Positions 36,140-48,248 are shown, numbered from the stretch's first letter. The stretch is 64,000 nucleotides of DNA from Lytechinus variegatus (GCF_018143015.1 NC_054741.1:18409736-18473735); one strand, 5' to 3'. The notes: generated from the letters alone by a model not told the origin. A program made the numbers and translations.

Positions 36140-37023
36140 GCTGGTTATCAGAATAACAAAGGCCCCGTGCACACTTTCAACAAATCAGTTTTCATTAAAT
36201 ATGAAAGTTCCAAGAAGAAAAAATAGTTAATTTGAAGTTCGGTATAATGCTAGGAAATCTTCAACCAGAATACTGCTTTTTTTTTTGCTGCAAGCCTTGT
36301 GGTTGGAGTAAAGTTCAATTCAGCTTCCAGTCGCAGTCATTGGTGACTTCATTATATTTTGGAATTGAATTTCCTGTAATTACTCCAGGGAGCTAGAATT
36401 GGACTGGAATTCTGATTTCAGTACTTGTACCACTATTTGGAACTTTGATGGTAAAAGATTTATGGGTTATCAAATATTATTACAATTTCTTTGAAAATTG
36501 GATTACAATTGATCGTGTTGTGTGCCCTGAGCTTAACATCATCAGGGAATATTTATAAGCTTATCAATAGACAGGCTGAAATACAAGCATATACTACTTA
36601 ATATTTATAATTAGTAATAGATATCTTATATGTATATTAAAGTGAATATATTTTCCCCATCCCCTGTATATTATTTTAGATATATAGTGGTGAATCATTA
36701 TCTTACATATTTTATTTTTGAGGAAAAAAAAATCTTAAGGTGATTTACTACATTCCATTCAATTTAACAATGAAAAAAAAAGAATTGCTTTTTACTTGTT
36801 TTCAGCTTGTTTAATGTGGGCATCAGGAACCTTTGAAGCAAGTACATATACAATTCAAACCATGTGAAGTTAATAGACAGGTGTTTAATACACAAATTTA
36901 ATATATTTGTACTGTACAAATTGAATGAGAAGTATACACCTATTTCATATTAATGCAATTATTTCATTATACTTCCATTTTAATTGTAATTAGCACAGCT
37001 CTTTTGTTCTTTGGGCATCTTAA

Positions 37024-37607
37024 AGGTCAAGTCCACCCCAGAAAATTGTTGATTTGAATCGAAAGAGAAAAATAAAACGAACACAGCGCTGCAAATTTCA
37101 TCAAAATCGGATGTAAAATAAGAAAGTTATGACATTTTAAAGTTTCGCCTATTTTTCACAAAACAGTTAAATGCACAACTCAGCGATGTGCAAATGAGAG
37201 TTGATGATGTCCACTCACTATTTCTTTTTTTTTATTGTTTGAATAATACAATATTTCAATTTTTACAGATTTGAAAAATAAGGATCAACTTAACTTAAAC
37301 ATAAACTGTTCAAATAATGGTAATTCCACATGTTCAGGGACAAATAAAAATTTGTTGCACTTGACAAGGAGTAAATTAGAATATTTCATATAATAAAATA
37401 CAAAAGAAATAGTGAGTGGGTGACGTCATCAGTCTGCCAATTTGCATACTGACCAGGTTGTGCATAGAACTGTTTTGTGAAATTAAGCGAAACATTAAAA
37501 TGTCATAACTCTTATTTTACATCCGATTTTGATGAAATTTTTCAGTGTTTTGCTTGTTAGATTTTTCTCCTTTTCTAATCAACTTTTTGTTGGGGTGGAC
37601 TTGTCCT
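37024..37607. mobile_element. Fold-back MITE with TTAA duplication
   Basis: 584 bp. Left end AGGTCAAGTCCACCCCAGAA, right end GGGGTGGACTTGTCCT, flanked by TTAA at 37020-37023 and 37608-37611. The arms are about 200 bp long and near-complementary (for example TGTAAAATAAGAAAGTTATG against CATAACTCTTATTTTACA). Confidence 0.85.
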
Positions 37608-37638
37608 TTAAATTAATGATTTGAGCAGTTCGGTTTGA

Positions 37639-38456
37639 AGGGGAAGTTTACCCTGATGGTTTCCTACTAATGCAGGGGGGGAATAGAGAACAATATTTGT
37701 GAAGGTTTGCTAAAAGGTTTGATAGTGGATAAAGGTTTGATGAAGGTTTGATAGTGGAAGCGCCGTGGTGTAGCAGTTCTGACTCTCGCCTTGTAATCAG
37801 AGGGTCGTGTGTTCGAATCCCACCATGCCCTAGCGTCCTTTGGCAAGGTTTTAATCCACATTTTGCCACTCTCGACCCAGGTGTTAAATGGGTACCCGGT
37901 AGGATGAGAGAGCCTATATGTAGTATGCCTAGCAATTGAGTCTTGGAACTCTTGTTGGAATGCTCCCCAGGGAGTGGAGAAGGTGCATACACTGTATGCG
38001 GGCATGCAAGGATCCGATGACCTGGGTAATAATATGTCTGTAAAGCGCTTAGGAACGTTGTTCCGATGTATTAAGCGCAATATAAATGCGGAATATTATT
38101 ATTATAAAAGTTTTATTTTTGTGATGGCATGGACTTGTAGCTCCCCTTATGTTGATTTAAATGCTATTTTCTCCCCCCCCCCCAGAAAAAAAATAGAAAG
38201 TGATTTTATTTGTGGGGCAGATACATCATTTCATACCCCCTTCTGTAAGAAAAATATTTTTATTTTGGTTCCTTCATTAAAAAAAAGAATGGAACTCACT
38301 GTACATGATATATGGGGAAGCTGCTTGCATGCGACGTCCAATTTTAACCGTTAATAACTTTCTTATTCTTTAATAGATTTTCATCAAACCTTCAATATTT
38401 TTCTCTAATTTGTCTCCTTCATCAAAACCAATTTATCCCTAGGATGTACTTCCCCT
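37639..38456. mobile_element. Fold-back MITE carrying a SINE
   Basis: Left end AGGGGAAGTTTACCCTGATG and right end AGGATGTACTTCCCCT are inverted. The flanks TTGA and TCAA look like a mutated TTAA duplication. The centre holds a complete SINE (37747-38108), so the insertion order is MITE first, then SINE. Confidence 0.7.
37747..38108 (+). mobile_element. tRNA-derived SINE, full length
   Basis: The head has an A box (GTGGTGTAGCAGTTCTGACT) and a B box (GTGTTCGAATCCCACC) with an intervening anticodon-like loop CTTGTAA. A conserved body follows (TAAAGCGCTTAGGAACG, AAGCGCAATATAAATGC), then a short ATTATTATTAT tail. The length and tail mark a SINE rather than a tRNA gene. Confidence 0.8.
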
Positions 38457-39030
38457 TCAAGTGAATTGATTTTGGTGAAGTATGAAAAAAAGGCACCAAG
38501 TATTCAAGACCATATTACATGATTCTGATAAAGGGAAAGTATGATGGTGGGCCCCAAGTCTGCGCACCTAACAATTTGAGTTAAGATTTAACATAAATTT
38601 CTTCTTATTTCACAAAATCTTTTGGTTAATAGTGTTCCTTATTTTATTAAGAGTAATTGTACCAAATTTCTCATTAAAAAATGAAGAAAAGAAAAGATTT
38701 TCTTGTAAAAACCTCGGTCATTTTCAGATTGAAAAAAAAATGATACCCCATGTCTGCGCACTCATTCACTTTGCACACGATTCTGGGATTTTGATGAGAA
38801 AGGCTGCATTTTGAGGCCGTCACATGAAATGCCCTGAATTCATTATTTTTCCACCATTTTGAGTCGGATTTTTTTTATGAATACCTGTCTATGTATTGCA
38901 TGCAGGGCAACTCGTGATTGGTGTAAAGTTTGTGCTCATTGCGTATAATGTGTTAGCATGTTAACCAAATCTTGTGAATTTTTGAATGAGCTATGAATAT
39001 GTAAAATGTTTTTTCTATTGTAATAATAAA

Positions 39031-40603
39031 GTTATCTACATAGAAATTGCTTTAAATGGACACCTAAATCACCAGTCCTTACTGATATCAAACTCATAAA
39101 CTGATATGATATAACATGTCCGTTCAAGCATGCTGTAGTGTGTGATCATGATGTCACATTTTTTAAATTCTGTAAATTGCATGAATTAGAATATTTGCTT
39201 TTTGGGTTGAACAACACCTTGAATACCGAGATATTAATGTCAAATGAACCAATAAAGAAACAAGTAATCACAGGGGCAGTTAGCTAGCGCAAAGCTAAAT
39301 GCACAGTAATTTAAACTTGACATACATGGCCATGCAATGGTAAATTTGGGACAGAACATTTGGGAAATGGTAAGAAATTGGCATGTTTAAGCTTCCATAC
39401 AATGCATACAAGCTGATTAATGATCCTCTTTTCTTGTAACTTTTGCATCAGCTTCAGCTGTAGGACATTGTCATACAAAAGTCAACTTGACATACATGTA
39501 GAACTGCCAAAAATAAGATTTTCTGTAATATAGCTATTTAGTGCTAAACAATGATAGTAAATTATGTATAAATACATTAAACATTTTAAACATTGGTTGA
39601 TCAGGGTTCCATCTTACTCTTGTTAAGATCAATGATCTTCCAGGTATTTGTAAAGAGATATTGCCATTAAATTCAATATGTACAAATTGAAAATAAGATG
39701 CTTTGTCTTTATTTATTAGTAGACTCACGGGTCATGTTAATCTCACACCATAGACAAAATCATGGAGCTGCAGGAAAAGACAAGGCAGTCATTTCAGGGC
39801 GATTCCATACGTGTCGTGTCGTACGGGACATTTTGACAATTTCTCGTACCTAGCTGAATGCTTGAGCAATGAAATGTTATTTTTTGTAAATGATAAAGCT
39901 ATTGTGAGTAGTCATGAGAGAAACTAATAACCAACACAAACAAAATTGATTATGGGTTAATTAAAGGCAAAAATTTTGTGTCGTACGGGGCGCAGAAATG
40001 TACGAAACGCAACATTTTAAGCTCTAATTCATCTATGGTCAACATATTTTTGTTGGTTGTCAGTTTTTTGCATGTCCACCCAGTAGTACTTTTATATTAC
40101 CATGAAGAAAATTGAAGTTCTTTGTTCATTTGGACAGCAGGTTGAAAAATGATGTGAAAATTGCTGACGTTTTCTAGCATGGAATCGCATTTTGTGGAAA
40201 TCGAGTCATCCATGCATTATGTAGCCTTCCAGCAGCCCCAATGACTTGTCTGATGATTGTGGGTCTTAAGCAAGCAGTAATAGTGGTGGAATGATTGGCT
40301 CATAGGTTCAAATCTCAACAAGATCAAATTTTCTTCCTTTCATGGTATTTAGGAAGAATATCATGAATAGATATAATTATCCCCTGGAAAGGATTACTCT
40401 CCTTAAATACAACAAAAAAAATGGTAGAAATTGTAGGACCGACAGTTAGGGCACATCCCAAGGTCCTGTGGAGAGCACATTGTCTTTAGGAGAATTGAGT
40501 TAATTTCTTATCATTTTGGTGATTCCATTGCTTTATAGCAAACACTAGTTCTTAGATGCATCATGAACAGCCTTTCGCAATCAATTCAAGACGGTTAATT
40601 ACT
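39031..40603. other. No gene recognised
   Basis: AT-rich DNA. Bases 39795-40190 contain GTCGTACGGGACATTTTG-type repeats and roughly inverted ends (GCGATTCCATACG, AGCATGGAATCGC) and may be a decayed element. Confidence 0.3.
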
Positions 40604-40763
40604 ACCTTGGTCACATTTGCTCTACGGCTGCCGTACGCAAGTCGAAAACAGCCATTTCATTCATTTTTATTCAAACCACCTATATTTAGCTGGTACAAAA
40701 AAATGTAAAAATGGCTGTTTTCGACTAGTCGTACAGCCGCCGTAGAACAAATGTGACCGAGGT
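40604..40763. mobile_element. Short MITE, family 1 copy B
   Basis: 160 bp, starting ACCTTGGTCACATTTGCTCT and ending AAATGTGACCGAGGT, flanked by T/A. Same family as 2181-2322. Confidence 0.8.
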
Positions 40764-41633
40764 ATAAGTATCCAGCTATGTATATATAGATTGCCTAGAT
40801 AAAGACTGGTATCAAGAGCAAATGCCTGGCAACCATATCTATCATGAATACAAGCCAAATGAAGGGTGTTTATGAAGAGTTTGGTATCAAATCCATCATT
40901 ATTGGATCATACCCAAGAGTAAATCCCAATAACTATTCACACACCAGTCACTCTGTGTAGATGAAGCTTTCTAGTTGTGCATCCTGTCCTTGTCTCTGGT
41001 AGACTCTATCTCTCTCATTTATGCTTGGAAGAAGGTTAACACAAGATAGGGGGTGTATCCATGTTGTACACAGAGTGACATGACTGCAAGTGAAAAGTGA
41101 AAGAACGAAATATTTTTCTGATAACATTTCCTTTTAAAAAATATTCATTGTACTACACGACACATATACATAGGAAATGAATTAAATTGTGCATTGGGAC
41201 AAATGCAAACTGGGACAAACCAATGTCTCGATGTACTTTACAAATGAAATCTAATTCATCTGAAATCACATCATCTAGTCAGATTCGGTAGGACATATGT
41301 GCCAGTCATTAATGCTACCGGTGTATCAGATTGCATCATTACTAACATGGCTTATTAAAAATGATAGCATGACAATTTCAATTTTATCCTGAATGAAGCT
41401 GGAGAGACATAATTTATATCTGAGCTTTTTTTGATGGTTGACAAATCTTCCTTCTGCTCAAGACATAAATAGAAATATGTCATTCATTTATCATGCACCC
41501 AGCTCAGACCATCCATCAACAAAATATGTATATTGTAAGAGTTTGGCAATATGAATTATTAAGCATCTACATGTATTGAAGAATAATCAGTAATCTAGTT
41601 ACTTTTTATTTTATAGTGTAAATAATAACTTAC

Positions 41634-41746
41634 CATTCTAGCATCAGTAGTGGAGTTACATTATTGACTGCTTTGAATTGGACAAGACAGTAGACTTGTC
41701 TCTGGAGACAGAAAGTGATAGGCCGAGTGTCATCATCTCCGTCAAA
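41634..41746 (-). CDS. Unassigned minus-strand exon
   Basis: 113 nt bounded on the minus strand by ...atgcattccag and gtaagt. One frame is open throughout: FDGDDDTRPITFCLQRQVYC and then LVQFKAVNNVTPLLMLE (phase 0 in, phase 2 out). The composition looks coding, but I do not recognise the protein. It lies 1.25 kb beyond the FTO stop on the same strand. It could be an exon of a separate gene that continues leftward, an alternative FTO 3' exon, or a chance open frame. Confidence 0.4.
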
Positions 41747-42057
41747 CTGGAATGCATTTATTTAAAAAATAATAATTTACAAAAGATTGAATTAATGTTC
41801 AATGTACCCTTCTATGTGACAAGCGCATAGAAAATGAGGCTTGAAAAATGAATAAATAAAATAATAATGGCCCATATTTAGTGAGAACAGTTAAGACACG
41901 AGGAAATATACTATCCTGATTTCAATGCCATATATGTGGAATGGTTAACATACAATGTTCAAATTAAATTTAGATCCAGATCAAAAAAAAAATCATGGCA
42001 GTACAATAACCCTGCCAAGGTCAATCTCCTTGGACCACACATATCTGTTCCACTTAA

Positions 42058-42649
42058 AGGGGAACCCAGCCTTAGTCATAAATGTTGTGTTGGAAAGAAA
42101 AAATTAAAGAAAACAAAATGGTGAAAATTTGAATGAAATCAGACAAGCGATAAAAAAGTTATGGCTGCTTTAAAATTAAGATCCCTAAGACTGTAGATTT
42201 CAAAGTGCCAACTGGGTAAGTAAATTATGACAAAGGGCAAGGACAACTTTCCAATAGGCCATGTACTTGATTATCAGGGATTTGCGGTTTTCTCCTATTA
42301 CGTACCCTTTCCCCTGGGGCAGTAATCTGAATACAACCAAGGTAGTACATTGTTTTATGTCCTCATGAAAGAAAAATATAATGTGAAGTATAACTTTAAA
42401 AAAAAGACATGTTGGCTATTTTATGTACTGTAGTACATGGAAGAGTAGCCCTTGCCTTACATCACTATGACATCATATATGCGGCCAATTTGAAGTCTCC
42501 ATGGGTATAGTAATTATCAATTTTTACACCTTTTAAAAATTCATAACTTTCTTATTGTTTGTCCGATATTGTTCAAACTTTCAACTTGATTTTTCTTTTT
42601 CCTCAAAAACTTTAAGAGGAAAAAGTTTCTATTTGGGTTGGATTCCCCT
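42058..42649. mobile_element. Fold-back MITE with TTAA duplication
   Basis: 592 bp. Left end AGGGGAACCCAGCCTTAGTC, right end TTGGGTTGGATTCCCCT, flanked by TTAA at 42054-42057 and 42650-42653. The arms include TCAGACAAGCGATAAAAAAG against CTTTCTTATTGTTTGTCCGA. It lies 3' of the FTO stop. Confidence 0.85.
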
Positions 42650-42930
42650 TTAAATTCGACTTACAGAATGTAAATAACATGTCCCGCATAATCTGGTCTA
42701 AAAAAAAGTTGCTTCGACTTTTGAAGGCCAACTTATGAAAAGTTGACTGTATCTCCTTGAAGTGATGCCTGATGAACCTGCCTTAGGCACCACTTCTGAG
42801 AGAGGAGGGAAGAGGGGGCAAGAGATGTTTACTTTTCATTTCTGGTTGGTCTTAATGATTAAAGCATCTCATGTACCACTTCAAATTGTTTCTTGGAAAT
42901 AGTGAGAATTGAAATGAAAAAATAACTTAC

Positions 42931-42964
42931 AACTGTCAATGATTGACATAGGATGGACGGCAGT
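42931..42964 (-). CDS. Possible small minus-strand exon 3' of FTO stop
   Basis: 34 nt between ...aatcttaaaccag and gtaagt. Read as A + 33 nt it gives LPSILCQSLTV, and its exit phase (0) fits the exon at 41634-41746. It begins only 34 nt past the FTO stop, too close for a normal intron after the FTO coding end. The gtaagt may instead be the donor of a 3' UTR intron of FTO. Confidence 0.25.
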
Positions 42965-42997
42965 CTGGTTTAAGATTGTTCAGGTACACAAAGATTC

Positions 42998-43148
42998 CTA
43001 CTGCAACTCATTAAGCCTCACTTTCAACCTCTTGATGACCTTTGTTAGGGTAAAGGGCAAAGGTCGTGAAAGGTCACTGTCATCCCAGGTCGGTCTATAG
43101 AGTGGAAGGCGGTCTGGTTTGATACTGAGGAGAGCATCTCCACTATAC
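42998..43148 (-). CDS. FTO: FTO last coding exon
   Basis: After ...catcatttccag, phase 2 in. It encodes (R)YSGDALLSIKPDRLPLYRP, TWDDSDLSRPLPFTLTKVI and KRLKVRLNELQ, with TAG at 42998-43000. It aligns with the human C-terminus ([20 protein letters not shown]). The C-terminal domain of FTO stabilises the catalytic domain. The acceptor is directly next to the coding match, so the border is secure. Confidence 0.9.
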
Positions 43149-44078
43149 CTGGAAATGATGAAAATAAGGGAGCTGATGTCAATTCAATACAGTCCTTGTA
43201 TAACCTTCCCTCTCATTCATAGAATACACTGATGTTGGGCAAATTTGCAAGGGGGAAAAAATTTATTGATGGGTAAAAGTTATGGGTATGAGTTCTCCAG
43301 GTCCCAGGTTTTGTTTAACTAGTACTGTATTATGTTGACACCTATTAACAAACTCTGCTTCCTCCATGGATGCCAAACTATCATTGCATTCTTTTCAATT
43401 CTTTAGTCAGTCATTTTGATTGTATTCTTTGTTAAGTCATTTTGATTGTATATCATAACATATGTTTAAACTTTCATGGTGAACAAAATTTGACATTTCT
43501 AAAATAAGTACTATAACTAGTCAGATTACAATTTAAAGGTGCAGAGGTTTTTTATTCTTACATCATCATGACTGTGCCATGAGCCAGTCAAGGGCATACA
43601 AATGGGGGGGGGGTCATGACCAAAAAAAGAGAAAAGGAAAGGAACGGGATAAGGGTGAAATATGATATTTTCCGAATATTATGTTATCACAAACTTGGAT
43701 TTTCGTAATAAGAATGTCAAAACTTTTGCTAGCTCGCTCAATAATTTATATAACTTCTTATTAATTTTGCGTGATACGCCATATCGAGCCCCCTCAAAAA
43801 ATGTTGTCTCATAACGCCACTGGGACCAGTGATGGCCTGGTGGTAGATTTGCTCACCGGCATTCTGCTGGTTCCAAGATCTTTCAGATCGAGTATACAAT
43901 CTTTTATTTACTGGATGCAAGCCAGAAATTGAATTTGCAATTTCTTAAAATTTATTATGAATAACATATACACAAATTATAAAGAAAAGTCTGTCAATCC
44001 AAAGGAAAAATTTCACTAATAATGTAATCAATAAAATTTTGTTATTGTAAAAAGTTCAACAACCTTGCTTGTATATAT

Positions 44079-45112
44079 TAGTGCTGTTGTCGATAGGCCT
44101 CATATCGACATTGATGTCGACATACGAAGGATTTTCAATGTTTCCGACATGTCGACATGCACGCACCCACATCGACATGCAAACATAAAATAAAAAGGGG
44201 TCTAGCCTAAAGTCACGAGTATAAAGCTTAGCTGAAAAGTTGGAAGCTTTTATCCACAGTAAGTGGCGCGATTAAAAGGTTTATTCAGCTATAAAGCGGC
44301 ACATTAAATGAAAAAAGAATACCTGCGAGCTGCACGGCAGCAGAAATACGTCAGTGCCTGAGTGTGGGCCGGCCTGCCCGATCGAGCTGCCCCTCGACGA
44401 TCGCTCTAGATCTAGCTAGCGTATAGCGAGGGTAGCGTAGTAGCATTCACCGTACCCATCCATATGTACCCATCGCTATTCACCGTGCTTGATAATACGT
44501 TGCTCCTCAATGCATTACTTTTCACATAAACGTTTTTGTCAAAGTTGTGACCGCCGCAATTGAGCGCTTATTTCAAATCACGAAGTCACAGAAAACTTCC
44601 CTTCCTTCGTTTGGAGATCGTTGCACGGATCGCCGCGGAAGTGATACTGAAATTATCGGTCGATTTTCATTATTTTTTACTGTCAATTTGAGGAGCTTGC
44701 GTTTGCAGCACATGTGTACCAGCGTATAATACGCAATGATGTAATTGGTGATTCTCAAATTGGCTCCGAGTGTTATTGCGCAATGCTTTCGGGACCGGAT
44801 CGTGGTACAAAACTTGATTCTCCAGAAAAAGATGTGGATTAAATCAGTGATTTTGAAAGTGAATTCACTCTAGCTTAGTGAAAATATGTTTTCCCGAACT
44901 GAGCCTGTATTATATAGATCTAGTGTGGGGATATCACTCGTGTCAAGGTGAATACGTTTGATTGAGAGTGTTATGTTCCACGATCGAATGATTTTTTTTG
45001 TTAGGGAGCCTAGGCTAAATTACGGTCCCTTTTTCATGTCGACATTGTCGATGTCGGGATTAATTTTTAAGCGACATGTCGACATGGATTTTTGTTCCCG
45101 ACAACAGCACTA
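44079..45112. mobile_element. hAT-like non-autonomous transposon in FTO intron
   Basis: A 1034-bp element with inverted ends TAGTGCTGTTGTCG and CGACAACAGCACTA. It is flanked by an 8-bp target duplication with one mismatch (GTATATAT at 44071-44078, GTATACAT at 45113-45120), the length expected for hAT. TCGACATGTCGACATG-type palindromes lie inside both ends. No transposase ORF was found. Confidence 0.85.
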
Positions 45113-45159
45113 GTATACATATTGTGAGCGTTGACAATTACCTATTAAGACAAATACAC

Positions 45160-45263
45160 CTTTGTCTCTCTCTGTTCTCGATGAAAGGCAAGATGTCTCT
45201 GATGATACGTGCTGCTTCTTGACATGATTCTATATTCAGAGATGCTTCAATAGCAAGCTTGGT
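45160..45263 (-). CDS. FTO: FTO exon, C-terminal domain
   Basis: 104 nt after ...tttttttatag, phase 0 in and phase 2 out, before gtgtat. It encodes TKLAIEASLNIESCQEAARI and IRDILPFIENRERQ, matching the helix of human FTO that contains [20 protein letters not shown]. The donor GTGTAT is weak but the phases on both sides agree. Confidence 0.88.
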
Positions 45264-45646
45264 CTATAAAAAAAAATCATTTAAAACTTCACAAGAAAAA
45301 GTTGCAACTTGACTATTTTGTTAAATTAAAACTGGAATTAATTGATCTAATTAATAAATTACTAAATCAAATGCAAGTTTGCATCCTGCAGGAAGGCATC
45401 ACTTTGCCGCTTTTGCTCCCAAAGGAATGGAAAAATAGTAAAATTTGTGTATGGGCAAGTCAGAATGCAATGACCGGGGTAATAAATTCAAATGCAAAAA
45501 AAAAGACATGAAGCATCAATCTGACTTATCAAATGCTACATAAAATAGAATATTTAATATTACTAATATATATATATATTTTTTTTGGGGGGGGTGGTGG
45601 GAATTGATTAATTTCTTGCAATAATTTATTAAACATGTAGACTTAC

Positions 45647-45766
45647 CATATGCTCCATACATTCCCAAGAGTGTTCTAAATCCTCCATAGGTTTAATCCA
45701 GAATGAACGCTCCGTAGCATGACGAGAACCTTGCATCCAAAACTGTCTCAGCCATTCAAATTCAAC
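45647..45766 (-). CDS. FTO: FTO exon, start of C-terminal domain
   Basis: 120 nt, phase 0 at both ends, acceptor ...atcattag, donor gtaagt. It encodes VEFEWLRQFWMQGSRHATER and SFWIKPMEDLEHSWECMEHM. VEFEWLRQFW is identical to the human protein, which is diagnostic of FTO. Confidence 0.93.
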
Positions 45767-45997
45767 CTAATGATGATAACATGTTAAGGACAATCACAAG
45801 AATGATGAGGTAGTATCATTCTATGTAATCTATTTGAATGAACTATATAAGCATTTCAGTCAAAATACAATGATTTGGATAGGGAAAACTTTTAAATTTA
45901 AAATTGAAATCATAAAAAAATGCATTACTGTGAATGAGAGACCAGATTTTTCTTCAAAACATGACAATTTTCTTTTAGCACAAAACATACGTAAAAC

Positions 45998-46019
45998 GGG
46001 GGGGGGGGGGGGGGGGGGG
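45998..46019 (+). repeat. Run of 22 G
   Basis: An uninterrupted G22 tract in an FTO intron (C22 in the sense of FTO transcription). Its length is likely polymorphic and assembly-sensitive. Confidence 0.9.
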
Positions 46020-46464
46020 ATCTTGTCTAAATCAATCAATTTTCAAAGAACAATGGATAATTTCTTGAGCTCTCCATGACAAAAAGTATTGTTAAGCGAT
46101 TTTGCAACAATAGCAGAACAAAGCTCAGTGAAATTTATTGATGAAATTAAATTGGTTATGAGGTTTTAATAAAGGTTACTGGATCCAACATTTTGAGGGT
46201 ATCCTTGCTACAAATACATGTAGACACATCACTAAGTTCAATGCAAAAATTATTTTTGAAGGGGAGATCCAAATATGAGTATACAAACTTTTGACATCAT
46301 TATTTATGACTTGGCTTTGCCAAAATCATACTAATCTGACATTGTATCAATTTTATTTTAGAACTAGAGATTTGATGTAAATTATAAGACATAAATGATG
46401 CATTTCTCTCGTGATAATAGTGATGATCTACAGCATAAATATTGTGCCATAATTCTGTTAACAA

Positions 46465-47673
46465 GTGGAATGCCTCTGGCCGTCTCACCTGCATCACGCG
46501 GTTCAATATAGCAGCAGTGCTGACTTTGAATACTACTCGAACTCGCACAAGATGTTCAGTGATACATGGTTACTCTTATGTCCACTTTTTATGAACTAGA
46601 CCAATAAACTTACAGAGATATGATGGTTATTCAACAAAAAACCCCAACATGGCCAAAGTTCATTGACCTTACATGACCTTTGACCTTGATCATGTGACCT
46701 GAAACTCGCACAGAATGTTCAGTGATACTTGATTACTCTTATGTACAAGTTTCATGAATCAGATCCATAAACTTTCAAAGTTTTGATGGTAATTCAACTG
46801 ATACACCAAATTCGGCCAAAGTTCATTGACCCTAAATGACCTTTGACCTTAATCATGAGACCTGAAACTTGCACAAAATATTCAGTGATGCTTGATTACT
46901 ATTATGTCCAAGTTTCATGAATCAGATCCATAAACTTTCAAAGTTATGATGGGAATTCAACAGATATCCCCAATTTGGCCAAAGTTCATTGACCCTAAAT
47001 GACCTTTGACCTTGGTCATGTGACCTGAAACTCGCACAGAATGTTCAGTGATACTTGATTACTCTTATGTACAAGTTTCATGAATCAGATCCATAAACTT
47101 TCAAAGTTTTGATGGTAATTCAACTGATAAACCCAATTCGGCCAAAGTTCATTGACCCTAAATGACCTTTGACCTTAATCATGAGACCTGAAACTTGCAC
47201 AAAATATTCAGTGATGCTTGATTACTATTATGTCCAAGTTTCATGAATCAGATCCATAAACTTTCAAAGTTATGATGGGAATTCAACAGATATCCCCAAT
47301 TCGGCCAAAGTTCATTGACCCTAAATGACCTTTGACCTTGGTCATGTGACGTGAAACTCATGCAGGATGTTCAGTGATACTTGATTAACCTTATGTCCAA
47401 GTTTCATGAACTAGGTCCATATATTTTCTAAGTTATGATGACATTTCAAAAACTTAACCTCAGGTTAAGATTTCGATGTTGATTCCTCCAACATGGTCTA
47501 AGTTCATTGACCCTAAATGACCTTTGACCTTGGTCATGTGGCATGAAACTTTAATAGGATGTTCAGTAATACTTGATTAACCTTATGGCCAAGTTTCATG
47601 AACTAGGTCCATATACTTTCTAAGTTATGATGTCATTTCAAAAACTTAACCTCAGGTTAAGATTTGATGTTGA

Positions 47674-47707
<34 letters not shown>

Positions 47708-47760
47708 GCCGCCGTCGGAAAAGCGGCGCCTATAGTCTCACTTTGCTTCGCAGGTGAGAC
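46465..47760. repeat. 163-bp minisatellite in FTO intron
   Basis: Five TGACCTTTGACCTT landmarks occur at 46674, 46837, 47000, 47163 and 47326, exactly 163 bp apart, then one at 47518 (192 bp further). Units alternate between two types (ACTTGATTACTCTTATGTAC and GCTTGATTACTATTATGTCC), so the latest expansion copied a 326-bp dimer. The block starts near GTCTCACCTGCATCACG, carries a (GCC)n-type tract at 47674-47716 and ends GCAGGTGAGAC, so the whole may be one element with short inverted ends. Degenerate relatives lie at 49592-50100. Confidence 0.85.
47674..47716 (+). repeat. GCC trinucleotide microsatellite
   Basis: About 13 GCC/GTC-type triplets in a row with one interruption (CCACC), at the right end of the minisatellite block. 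Confidence 0.9.
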
Positions 47761-48248
47761 AAAAACTTTCATGGAGGCACAGGCTCAATCAATGATGCTA
47801 ATTACTACACATCTGCTAAAATGAGCGAGTTATGATGGACAATAACACATAATCACTCTGGATTAAGCCTATAGATGATTTAGAAGTCTCTTGGAAGTGT
47901 ATGGGGCTCATAGTCTTATCACGTATAGACAGTACGTGAGATTTTGCAAATTTTGTTGAGCCTATTTTTGATAAAGTGCAGTTTATTAATATGGGGTATG
48001 TAATAAAAAGAACTGAAATCAATATGAATATTCAAAAGCACCTTGATTGTCACCAATCAGAACTCATCTGGGACTTGCATCTGATTTTCAGAGTTAGAAA
48101 TAAATACAACTCTTTCTGTAGCAGACCCTTATCTCATTGAATGGGTAAGCCATGTGAAGGATTGTTCGTGGGAGCAGACAATTTTAACATCGATTGCATA
48201 CTACAAAAATTAATTTTATAATTAACTAGGCGCAATATGACCAAGTAC

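Larger units (their letters stand above)
36140..39030 (+). other. Probable 3' UTR/flank of long SOWAH form
   Basis: No ORF of interest. It contains two TTAA-type fold-back elements and a SINE. A candidate AATAAA lies at 39025-39030. The true cleavage site may be much earlier (ATTAAA near 36196), which the sequence alone cannot settle. Confidence 0.3.

Noticed and set aside
37748..37822. Functional tRNA gene
   Set aside because: Same reason: embedded in a full SINE with a repeated body and AT-triplet tail, itself inside a MITE.
39730..39775. Minus-strand exon between ctgcag and gtgagt
   Set aside because: All three frames contain stop codons.
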